A stretch of 64,000 bases of DNA from Gammaproteobacteria bacterium (lineage in GTDB: Bacteria; Pseudomonadota; Gammaproteobacteria; SZUA-229), in the NCBI GenBank assembly GCA_029881795.1, contig JAOULX010000017.1, forward strand, positions 1-64,000, read 5' to 3'. Shown in pieces: positions 52,620 to 60,202 of the stretch. Position 1 is the stretch's first letter. Every line of letters begins with the position of its first letter. The position numbers were made by a program, and so were the translations under genes. The notes beneath the pieces were generated by a model, which saw only the letters and a program-made list of their open reading frames with translations, was not told where the DNA came from and did no database searches.

Positions 52620-54449
52620 ATGTGTGGAATTGTTGGTGGTGTAGCTGAGCGAAATGTAGCACCGATATTGCTAGAAGGACTGAGACGGCTGGAATACCGT
52701 GGTTATGACTCTGCCGGAGTGGCGGTTATCAACAAAGATGCCGGCATAGACCGACAGCGTAAAGTGGGTAAGGTTGAAAACCTGTCAAAAGCGATTGAAG
52801 AAAACCCACTGAACGGCTTTGTCGGTATAGCACATACCCGCTGGGCCACACACGGTGTACCTTCTGAGCCCAATGCGCATCCACATGTCTGTAATCAAAG
52901 CGTGGCAGTGGTACATAACGGCATCATTGAAAATCACGCCGAACTGAGAGCGCAGCAAACAGCAAAAGGCTATCGCTTTACATCGGAAACCGATACCGAA
53001 GTAGTAGCGCACCAGATCGAAGATTACCTGAAACAGGGCGGTGATCTGCTGGATGCCGTCAATAAAGCAGTGCTTGATTTTGAAGGTGCTTATGCACTGG
53101 GTGTGATGTCACCTTCCCAGCCCCAGCGTCTGATTGCAACCCGCAGTGGCAGCCCGCTGGTTATCGGTGTCGGCTTTGGTGAATATTTTATCGCCTCTGA
53201 TGTAGCGGCGCTGTTACCGGTTACCTCGCGATTTATTTTTCTAGAAGAAGGCGATATTGCCGACATCACAAAAGATTCGCTGCAGATATACGATAAAGAC
53301 GATCAGCTGGTCGAGCGGGAAATTTCAGTCTCTGAATTAAGTGTCGATGCGGTCAGTCGAGGTCAGTATCGTCATTACATGCTGAAAGAAATATACGAGC
53401 AGCCGGCTGTGTTGCTGGAAGTTCTGGAAGGCAGAATCTTTAAAGACAAAGTTATCGACAGTGCTTTTGGTAATGATGCGGCGGAGGTTTTTGATCAGGT
53501 CAAACAGGTGCAAATCATCGCTTGTGGCACCTCATTTCATGCCGGCATGGTGGCAAAATACTGGCTTGAGTCATTAGCTGGGATTCCGTGTCAGGTGGAA
53601 GTGGCCAGTGAATTCAGATACCGCAGCCCTGTGGTGGTTGATAATACTTTGGTGGTGACCATATCACAGTCGGGCGAGACAGCCGACACGCTGGCAGCGC
53701 TGAGAAACCTGAAAGATAAGGCAAAGTTTTCCCTGTCCATTTGCAACGTGCCTGAAAGCTCGCTGGTGCGCGAATCCAAACTGGTGATGATGACACGAGC
53801 CGGCCCTGAAATTGGCGTGGCCTCAACCAAAGCCTTTACCACTCAGCTGGTTGCGCTGATGTTGTTAACACTGTCGTTGGGTCGCCGTTTTAATATTACA
53901 GAGCAAACAGAAAAAAGACTGCTTGATGAATTGCTGCAATTACCTTCAAAAATAGAAGATTTGCTGGCAAACAATCAGATCGAAGCCTGGTCTGAAGACT
54001 TTAAAGACACCTTAAATTCATTGTTCCTGGGCCGCGGTGTGCAATACCCGATCGCCATGGAAGGTGCATTAAAACTAAAAGAAATTTCATATATTCATGC
54101 CGAGGCCTATGCAGCCGGTGAGCTTAAACACGGTCCGCTGGCACTGGTTGACCCGGACATGCCGATTATTGCGGTTGCTCCCAAAGACGGCATGGAAGAT
54201 AAACTCAAATCCAATTTGCAGGAAGTCATCGCACGAAAAGGTAAAGTCTATTTGTTTGCCGATCAGCAGGTGGACGCAAAAGATCTGGGTGAGAACTGCC
54301 AGATTATGAAAATACCTTCAGTAGGTCCTGAAATCGCACCGGTACTATTTGCCGTAGCATTACAGTTATTTTCCTATTACGTGGCAGTGCGCAAAGGCAC
54401 CGATGTCGATCAGCCAAGAAATCTGGCCAAGTCAGTTACGGTTGAATAA
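52620..54449 (+). CDS. glmS: Glutamine--fructose-6-phosphate aminotransferase
   Basis: 609 aa (E. coli 609). It makes glucosamine-6-phosphate, the entry to peptidoglycan and lipopolysaccharide amino sugars. The N-terminal nucleophile is the Cys right after Met (CGIVGG). The glutaminase domain includes HTRWATHG and GIIENHAEL. Two SIS isomerase domains follow (ACGTSFHAGMVAKYW; LGRGVQYPIAMEGALKLKEI), and the C-terminus ends PRNLAKSVTVE. No glmS ribozyme, expected only in Gram-positives, was seen. Confidence 0.98.
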   Translation: MCGIVGGVAERNVAPILLEGLRRLEYRGYDSAGVAVINKDAGIDRQRKVGKVENLSKAIEENPLNGFVGIAHTRWATHGVPSEPNAHPHVCNQSVAVVHNGIIENHAELRAQQTAKGYRFTSETDTEVVAHQIEDYLKQGGDLLDAVNKAVLDFEGAYALGVMSPSQPQRLIATRSGSPLVIGVGFGEYFIASDVAALLPVTSRFIFLEEGDIADITKDSLQIYDKDDQLVEREISVSELSVDAVSRGQYRHYMLKEIYEQPAVLLEVLEGRIFKDKVIDSAFGNDAAEVFDQVKQVQIIACGTSFHAGMVAKYWLESLAGIPCQVEVASEFRYRSPVVVDNTLVVTISQSGETADTLAALRNLKDKAKFSLSICNVPESSLVRESKLVMMTRAGPEIGVASTKAFTTQLVALMLLTLSLGRRFNITEQTEKRLLDELLQLPSKIEDLLANNQIEAWSEDFKDTLNSLFLGRGVQYPIAMEGALKLKEISYIHAEAYAAGELKHGPLALVDPDMPIIAVAPKDGMEDKLKSNLQEVIARKGKVYLFADQQVDAKDLGENCQIMKIPSVGPEIAPVLFAVALQLFSYYVAVRKGTDVDQPRNLAKSVTVE

Positions 54450-54770
54450 TACTTTTACTTTTTTGTAAAAATATTCTGAGCAATTAAAGTCGAAAACTAG
54501 CGGCGGCTTAAATTGATCATTAACTTCTCAGTGATCGAGATGATAGGTATTAGGCTGGCGTTAGCTATTGCAGGCATTATTTAACATTGGATGTCGGTAG
54601 TTGATGATTCATAGCTGTCATTATGGGAGTGGTAGAAACTCTGTAAAATAGAGCATCAAGAAAAATGTTTGAATGGCGGATTTTTAGTCACTGATGGCTT
54701 GAATCTCTGGCATTGAATTAGAAAAACTTAAAAATTCAATGCTGATCTTGCTCATGAAGTGTTTATTGGA
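54450..54770. other. 321-bp convergent gap between glmS and the IclR gene
   Basis: No supported coding region, RNA gene or mobile element is visible. The notable structure is a perfect 10-bp inverted repeat, GCATTGAATT (54710-54719) and AATTCAATGC (54733-54742), with a 13-base AT-rich loop, 29 bases beyond the IclR-gene stop. It could terminate or protect the minus-strand transcript, although no T-run follows the stem. A weak TTTTAC/GTAAAA stem lies near the glmS stop. Confidence 0.5.
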
Positions 54771-55508
54771 TCATGCACCAAGTCGTTCAGAAATTTTCTT
54801 GCCCGCATTTTTCACCAGTTTTACCCATTCCTCTTTGCGACGTTCAATGGGTGCAGATATCGATAACCCGGCAACCACATTCTCGCTACCGTCATAAATT
54901 AGTACACCAATACAGCCGACACCTTCTTCGGCTTCTTCATTATCGTATGCAAAACCGTGACTATGTACTTGTCGAGCGACATTGATTAAATCAGCTTCGG
55001 TGGAGATAGTATGTGGCGTATAGGCTTTAAGCCCGGTGCGGCCAGTGTAGGCGTGAATAAAATGCTCACCTAGTTCAGCCAGCATCAGTTTACCCACCGC
55101 CGTGACATGTAACGGTGCGCGGCTGCCAATGACCTGTTCAACGCGCATCATGCGCTTGGGGGTAACGCGCTCGATATAAATAACTTCATCGCCTTCACGC
55201 ACGGTCAGGTTGACCGTTTCGCCGATCGCATCGCACAATGCTTCCATAATACTCAGTGCCTGTTCTCTCAGGTCAACGCCTCGACGAACTTTACTTGCCA
55301 GCCGTACCAGCTTGTTGCCCAGCCTGTAATGACCGCCGCTGTCTTTATCGACAAAACCAGCTTCCATTAAGGCAGCGAGAATACGAAACGTAGTTGAGGG
55401 GTGCAGGCCGCTATCGGCAGACAAGATTTTCAGGCTGACCGGATCTTCATACTTACTAATAGCGTCTAGCAGCACAGCGCAGCGGTCGATAACTTGTATG
55501 GATGACAT
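54771..55508 (-). CDS. IclR-family transcriptional regulator
   Basis: 245 aa. The N-terminal winged helix-turn-helix (about 1-65) contains SLKILSADSGLHPSTTFRIL and GHYRLGNKLVRLA. The C-terminal effector-binding GAF-like domain (about 75-245) has LHVTAVGKLMLA and the GVGCIGVLIYD segment near the ligand pocket. It is divergent from the catabolic cluster starting at 55705. Palindromes of the form TTTCA-N5-TGAAA occupy its own -10 region and the opposing promoter, which suggests autoregulation and control of the cluster. IclR proteins usually respond to a pathway metabolite; the effector here is unknown. Confidence 0.92.
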   Translation of the reverse strand: MSSIQVIDRCAVLLDAISKYEDPVSLKILSADSGLHPSTTFRILAALMEAGFVDKDSGGHYRLGNKLVRLASKVRRGVDLREQALSIMEALCDAIGETVNLTVREGDEVIYIERVTPKRMMRVEQVIGSRAPLHVTAVGKLMLAELGEHFIHAYTGRTGLKAYTPHTISTEADLINVARQVHSHGFAYDNEEAEEGVGCIGVLIYDGSENVVAGLSISAPIERRKEEWVKLVKNAGKKISERLGA

Positions 55509-55520
55509 AAAAACCCGTTA

Positions 55521-55535
55521 TTTCATAATGTGAAA
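55521..55535. promoter_or_regulatory. IclR-type operator 1 (overlaps the -10 of the regulator gene)
   Basis: TTTCATAATGTGAAA is a perfect TTTCA-N5-TGAAA dyad, 13 bases upstream of the IclR start codon. Its centre overlaps the predicted minus-strand -10 box. The same 11-base core TTTCATAATGY occurs twice more near 55637-55670. Confidence 0.7.
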
Positions 55536-55553
55536 ACGATTGTGTATTGTAAA
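55525..55553 (-). promoter_or_regulatory. Predicted promoter of the IclR-family gene
   Basis: Read on the minus strand, a -35 TTTACA (55553-55548), a 17-bp spacer and a -10 CATTAT (55530-55525) give a transcript with a short leader. The -10 box lies within operator 1. Confidence 0.55.
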
Positions 55554-55636
55554 ATTATAAAGTCTAAGCTATGGTTTACACAAGTGTTAAATAAACAGCG
55601 GGTGATCGGTTTTCCGCTTTTTTTTAGTAATGTAAA

Positions 55637-55670
55637 TTTCATAATGCGAAATATTGGTTGCATTATGAAA
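55637..55670. promoter_or_regulatory. Paired IclR-type operators 2 and 3 at the catabolic cluster promoter
   Basis: TTTCATAATGC (55637-55647) and GCATTATGAAA (55660-55670) are perfect 11-base inverted repeats with centres 23 bases apart; the left copy also forms a near-dyad with CGAAA (to 55651). A plus-strand -35-like TTCATA (55638-55643), a 17-bp spacer and a -10-like CATTAT (55661-55666) fall inside the two arms, so a bound repressor would cover the whole promoter. Predicted start near 55673 leaves a leader of about 30 bases before the ATG at 55705. Confidence 0.7.
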
Positions 55671-55704
55671 CGAATCAATGATCAGATACGGCGAGGGCCT
55701 TCCT

Positions 55705-57918
55705 ATGAGCAGCAATAATTCAAGCATTCCAGATTTTTGTCAGGGTATTCAGCACTTTGGTGAGAAGTGGCCTGATTTCGACAAGCATGCTGCTCAGGCA
55801 GTCATCGCTGAGGGCAAGAGTGCGATAAGTAACAGTGCTGATGATGACAGTGTTTACCAGACTTTATTGGCGGCGGATGCATTACGTTATCTGACGTTAC
55901 AGGTTACTGGCGCTAAAGGCAGTGGCCATCCGGGTGGATTCGCTTCCAGTGCAGAAGCACATGCTTCGCTGATGATGTTAGGTCATACCAATATCGTGAC
56001 TGAAGTTGGTCATCATGCCCCTGGTTTTTATTCTTCGATGTTCCTGGATAGTTCACTGGAAGACATGGGCATTCATAACATGAATGACATGATGCAACGT
56101 TTCCGTGAGCAGCATGGTCTGCTGGGGCATTTGTCAGGTGCTATTCCGGGTTTGCTGGCACCGGCTGGCCCGCTTGGTCAGGGACAACACTTTGCAATGG
56201 CGGGCGCGTATCTGCACCGTGATAAATTATTCCCTGTAACCATCGGTGATGGTGGTATGGGCGAACCCTACGTATTAAATTCAATGATGCATTTCCATAC
56301 GGCGTATCCGGATGTGACGAATTTCTTACCTTGTCTGATCTGGAATGGTTATTCACAGGAACATCATTCGATGGTTTCTTTGCATGACAATCAGCAAATG
56401 CTGGATTACTGGACTGGTCACGGCTTTGAAGAAGTGATTCTTATTGATGCCAAAGACTTTGATGACAGTGACCAGAAAGGTGCCTATGTTGACAGCAGTC
56501 ATTTTTCACTGAAACAGCGTCTGGCATTTACCAAGGCCGTTTTGCAGGGTGTTGATGCTGCTGCTAAATCAGCCATGGCTGGCAAGCTGACTGCATTCAT
56601 TATTAAGCAACTGAAAGGTACCGGTGTTCATACGGTTGGTGCTAAGTCACACAATCTATATCCTGCTGACACGCTCGATCAGCCACACATAATTGATGGC
56701 CTGAAACGCCGTGCCTTACCGGCAGAAGCATGGCAGCTGGTGCGTGATAATTTACGTCGCGCTGGTGGTGGTCCTGCTGCCAAAACGGCTGTTACTGAAG
56801 GTGAGCTGGAATTCACATCATTACCAAGCCTGAAAATGAAAGAATTTGCGAAAGGCGAAAAGTCCGTACCTTCGACTGCGATGGGTGAACTGGTTGCACA
56901 GGTTGGTCTTTCCGATGCACGTTACGTTGTAACCAATGCAGATGGTAACGAAGCATCGGCAATGAAAAATATTAACGATGCATTAAAAATTCGTCACCCG
57001 ACACAGGACCCTCTCTATAACCAGGAGCCTAATGGTCAGGTCTACGAGCCATTGAATGAAGATGCCTGCGCCGGTTTTGCAGCCGGTCTGGCATTGTTTG
57101 GTTCACGTTCGATATGGTTATCGTACGAATCATTTGCGATCAATGGCTGGCCTATTATGCAAACCGTTGCTCAGGCGATGGCAGAGTTACGTCGTAAAAC
57201 ACCATCGACTGTATGTATGTTTACAGCAGGCGCACTGGAGCAGGGCCGTAATGGCTGGACGCATCAGCGCCCTGAAATTGAAAACTATTTTGCAGCAATG
57301 ATGCGCAATGGTAATTCCTATCCATTATTCCCTTGTGATGCGAATGGCATACAGACTGCGTTTGAATACGCGACTGCAAGTTATAACAAGAGCATGGTGA
57401 TTATTGCATCGAAAAGTCCATTGCCAGTTTATATGACGATCGAAGAGTCGCGTCAGGCTATCGAAGAAGGCGCGGCAACGATTTATGAATCCAAATCGGG
57501 CAGTAAAGGTACCGTTGTATTTGCTGTAACCGGCGATATGATTTTCCTGCCAGTATTTGAAGCAAAAGATAAACTCGAAGGTGATGGTTACAAGGTTCGT
57601 ATTGTTGCTGTTGTTAACCCGCGTCGTCTGTATCGTCCGACTGACATCGCCTGGGATACTGTGTCACAACCTGACGATAAATTTATGGGTGATGATCAGT
57701 TTAACGCACTGTTTGATGGTGATGCATTACTGGCAGTGAGTGGCGGACCGAGTGCGGCGCTGGAGCCTGTGCTGCTGCGTACACGTGCGCCAAAACGTGA
57801 TACTTTCTGCTGGAAGCGTGGTGAGACAACTGCATCTCCAGCTGAAATCATGGCCTTCAACGGCATTACCGCCGAAGCAATGCAAAACCGCATAAATGGT
57901 TTTTTAGCCACTAAGTAA
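55705..57918 (+). CDS. TPP-dependent phosphoketolase/transketolase-like enzyme
   Basis: 737 aa from the ATG at 55705 (preceded by GGCGAGG); an earlier in-frame ATG at 55678 lies too close to the predicted transcription start. The TPP motif is IGDG (180-183) with Asn214 in LPCLIWNGYS, spaced as in phosphoketolases and transketolases. GSGHPGG (72-78) resembles transketolase. The middle region NGQVYEPLNEDACAGF, SYESF and GWTHQ (residues 443-521) closely parallels phosphoketolase, with Glu452 and His520 at the positions of its catalytic Glu and His. It is shorter than classical phosphoketolase (about 800 aa), so donor and product are not certain. It leads a cluster with a DUF1537 kinase, an aldolase and GlcDEF. 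Confidence 0.78.
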   Translation: MSSNNSSIPDFCQGIQHFGEKWPDFDKHAAQAVIAEGKSAISNSADDDSVYQTLLAADALRYLTLQVTGAKGSGHPGGFASSAEAHASLMMLGHTNIVTEVGHHAPGFYSSMFLDSSLEDMGIHNMNDMMQRFREQHGLLGHLSGAIPGLLAPAGPLGQGQHFAMAGAYLHRDKLFPVTIGDGGMGEPYVLNSMMHFHTAYPDVTNFLPCLIWNGYSQEHHSMVSLHDNQQMLDYWTGHGFEEVILIDAKDFDDSDQKGAYVDSSHFSLKQRLAFTKAVLQGVDAAAKSAMAGKLTAFIIKQLKGTGVHTVGAKSHNLYPADTLDQPHIIDGLKRRALPAEAWQLVRDNLRRAGGGPAAKTAVTEGELEFTSLPSLKMKEFAKGEKSVPSTAMGELVAQVGLSDARYVVTNADGNEASAMKNINDALKIRHPTQDPLYNQEPNGQVYEPLNEDACAGFAAGLALFGSRSIWLSYESFAINGWPIMQTVAQAMAELRRKTPSTVCMFTAGALEQGRNGWTHQRPEIENYFAAMMRNGNSYPLFPCDANGIQTAFEYATASYNKSMVIIASKSPLPVYMTIEESRQAIEEGAATIYESKSGSKGTVVFAVTGDMIFLPVFEAKDKLEGDGYKVRIVAVVNPRRLYRPTDIAWDTVSQPDDKFMGDDQFNALFDGDALLAVSGGPSAALEPVLLRTRAPKRDTFCWKRGETTASPAEIMAFNGITAEAMQNRINGFLATK

Positions 57919-57942
57919 TGTGGAACAGTAAGTAGCCTGGTT

Positions 57943-57972
57943 GATTTCGCTGTTAGAAAATACAGCGAAATC
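57943..57972 (+). other. Intercistronic hairpin in the catabolic cluster
   Basis: GATTTCGCTGT (57943-57953) and ACAGCGAAATC (57962-57972) form a perfect 11-bp stem with an 8-base loop between the TPP-enzyme stop and the kinase start. With no T-run it is more likely a stability or processing element than a terminator. Confidence 0.6.
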
Positions 57973-58000
57973 ACCGTGCTAACTCGACGAGAAAGAGACG

Positions 58001-59317
58001 ATGAGTAAAACAAAAATCATTGTGCTTGATGATGATCCGACCGGGTCGCAGACAGTACATAGCTGCCTGCTACTGACACGCTGGGATGTGGATACATTAA
58101 AACAGGGGCTGACAGATGCAGCGCCTTTATTTTTTGTGCTGACTAACACACGTGGCATGAGTGCCGCTGATGCGGCTGACTTAACGCGTGAAGTCTGCGT
58201 TAATTTACGCTCAGCTCTGAGCCAGCTTGCTGCAGCAGGTGAGCAGATTAATCCGTTGCTGGTAAGCCGTTCAGATTCAACGCTGCGTGGTCATTACCCG
58301 GTTGAAACAGATATCATCGCAGAAGAGCTGGGGCCATTTGATGCGCATTTTATGGTACCTGCGTTTTTTGAAGGTGGCCGGATTACGATTAACAGCATCC
58401 ATTACCTGATTGTCGATGGTAAACCGGTACCGGTGCATGAAACAGAATTCGCGCGTGATTCTGTTTTCGGCTATTCGCACAGTTATCTGCCGGATTATGT
58501 CGAGGAAAAAACCGCCGGGCGAATCAATGCTGCACAGGTTGAACGTTTTGTATTAAAGGATGTTCGCGGTGATTCTATGTCGCGTTTACTGGCGCTCAGT
58601 GGAAATCAGTGTTGTGTAGTCGATGGCGAAAATCAGTCTGACCTGAATCATTTCTGTACGCAATTAATGCAGGCCGCCGGCGAAGGTAAACGCTTTCTGT
58701 TTCGCAGTGCTGCCAGCCTGTTAACGGCGCTGGCACAATTACCACCGCAGCCGATAGCGGCAGATAAAATGCGTGAGTATGTTCGTGATAACAGATCCGG
58801 TGCCGTCATTGTCGGTTCACATGTATCAAAAACGACATCACAGCTTAATCATTTATTACAGCAGCAAGGCATAAAAGGCATTGAGATTAATGTTGAAAAA
58901 ATTGCCGCACAGCGTGATCAGTTGCTTGCCGATGTTTTATCTGAAGCAGAAGCCTGCCATGCCCAAAATATTACTCCGGCAATTTACACGAGCCGCACTG
59001 AACTGAAGTTTGCCGATCAGCAAACAAGACTTGCATTTGGTGAGCAGGTGTCTGCCTTTTTGATGGATGTGGTGAGAAATTTGCCGGCAACAACGGGCTT
59101 TTTGATCAGCAAAGGGGGCATTACCTCGAACGATGTGCTAAGTGACGGACTGGCATTACGAACGTCACGTGTTGTCGGCCAGATTCTGGCTGGTTGCTCT
59201 GTCGTACGTTGTCCGCATGACCATCCACGCTATCCGGATTTGCCGGTGGTGATTTTCCCCGGCAATGTGGGAGACGAAAGCGCGATAACAACTGTATATA
59301 AACGACTTGCCGCATAA
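58001..59317 (+). CDS. DUF1537 (four-carbon acid sugar) kinase
   Basis: 438 aa. The N-terminal domain opens with the family hallmark VLDDDPTGSQTVH and contains VSRSDSTLRGHYPVE. The C-terminal nucleotide-binding domain has SKGGITSNDV and VVIFPGNVGDE. Characterised relatives phosphorylate threonate, erythronate or 3-oxo-tetronates with ATP, and one family member acts on 3-oxo-isoapionate. The substrate here is not known. It is nine bases upstream of the aldolase, and the two functions are fused in a plant protein (DUF1537 plus class II aldolase), so they probably act in sequence. Confidence 0.88.
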   Translation: MSKTKIIVLDDDPTGSQTVHSCLLLTRWDVDTLKQGLTDAAPLFFVLTNTRGMSAADAADLTREVCVNLRSALSQLAAAGEQINPLLVSRSDSTLRGHYPVETDIIAEELGPFDAHFMVPAFFEGGRITINSIHYLIVDGKPVPVHETEFARDSVFGYSHSYLPDYVEEKTAGRINAAQVERFVLKDVRGDSMSRLLALSGNQCCVVDGENQSDLNHFCTQLMQAAGEGKRFLFRSAASLLTALAQLPPQPIAADKMREYVRDNRSGAVIVGSHVSKTTSQLNHLLQQQGIKGIEINVEKIAAQRDQLLADVLSEAEACHAQNITPAIYTSRTELKFADQQTRLAFGEQVSAFLMDVVRNLPATTGFLISKGGITSNDVLSDGLALRTSRVVGQILAGCSVVRCPHDHPRYPDLPVVIFPGNVGDESAITTVYKRLAA

Positions 59318-59326
59318 GGTTAGCTG

Positions 59327-60193
59327 ATGAAAACAAATCTCAGTCAAGTATTAAGCAAAGGTGCAGCGTCAGCGACAGGCTCATTTAATATCCTGGACCT
59401 TGATATGGCGATGAGCATTATTGATTGTGCAGAAGCATTAAACACACCGGTCATCATTGGTATAGCGAGCCGTCATTTTAATGCGGTGCGCGCACCAGTG
59501 CTGGTGCCTTCTGTATTAAAAGCAATTGAGTCAAGCAATGTGCCGGTGGCTTTGCATCTCGATCATGCCGGGCCGAATCAGATCGAGATGATCAAACAGG
59601 CGCTTGATCTGGGTTTTAGTAGCATCATGATCGATGGTTCCTTATTACCACTTGAAGAAAATATTGAAGTGACTGCAAAAGTGGTTGAACTGAGTCATCG
59701 TTATAATGCAAGTGTCGAAGGTGAAATAGGTGGCATCGCCGGTGAAGAAGGCGTGGCCGATACAGAGCAGGATAGTCCGGACTATATTCCTTATACCAAC
59801 CCGCTTGAAGCACAACAGTTTGTTAAAGCAACCCGTGTTGATGCCTTAGCGATTGCTGTGGGAACGGCGCATGGCATTTATAGTTCAGAGCCGCACATTA
59901 ACTTTGATGTGATAAAAGAAATTCAATCGATGGTGTCAACGCCACTGGTTATGCATGGCGCAACCGGCGTATCGGATGCATCCATACAAAAAGCGGTCAG
60001 TAATGGTATACGGAAAATCAATTATTTTTCAGGCCTGCTGCAGACAGCAATGGATGAAGTCAGAGCTTACGATTCAAAAGGCAATGACTTTCTGCAATTC
60101 AAACACTCGATGCAGGAACAGTGGCGTAAACTGATAGCAGAGCAGATAAAGCTGTATGCCAAGCTGCCTGAAAATATGTACAAGCAGGCGTAA
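59327..60193 (+). CDS. Class II (zinc) ketose-bisphosphate-type aldolase
   Basis: 288 aa, GatY/KbaY/FbaA-type barrel. Metal and catalytic features: LHLDHA (about 80-85), VEGEIGGI with the GEEG loop (about 130-140), the AVGTAHGIY histidine (about 180-188) and MHGATG (about 212-217). The last motif is usually HGGSG or HGASG, so the phosphate-binding loop is slightly altered. Such enzymes cleave a phosphorylated ketose or keto acid to DHAP plus an aldehyde. Neighbouring kinase and GlcDEF suggest a sugar-acid or hydroxy-acid substrate rather than glycolysis. Confidence 0.88.
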   Translation: MKTNLSQVLSKGAASATGSFNILDLDMAMSIIDCAEALNTPVIIGIASRHFNAVRAPVLVPSVLKAIESSNVPVALHLDHAGPNQIEMIKQALDLGFSSIMIDGSLLPLEENIEVTAKVVELSHRYNASVEGEIGGIAGEEGVADTEQDSPDYIPYTNPLEAQQFVKATRVDALAIAVGTAHGIYSSEPHINFDVIKEIQSMVSTPLVMHGATGVSDASIQKAVSNGIRKINYFSGLLQTAMDEVRAYDSKGNDFLQFKHSMQEQWRKLIAEQIKLYAKLPENMYKQA

Positions 60194-60202
60194 CGAGCGG
60201 CA

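Noticed and set aside
55530-55718. 62-codon plus-strand frame between the IclR gene and the TPP enzyme
   Set aside because: It covers the operators and promoter boxes, has no similarity to known proteins and overlaps the true gene start.
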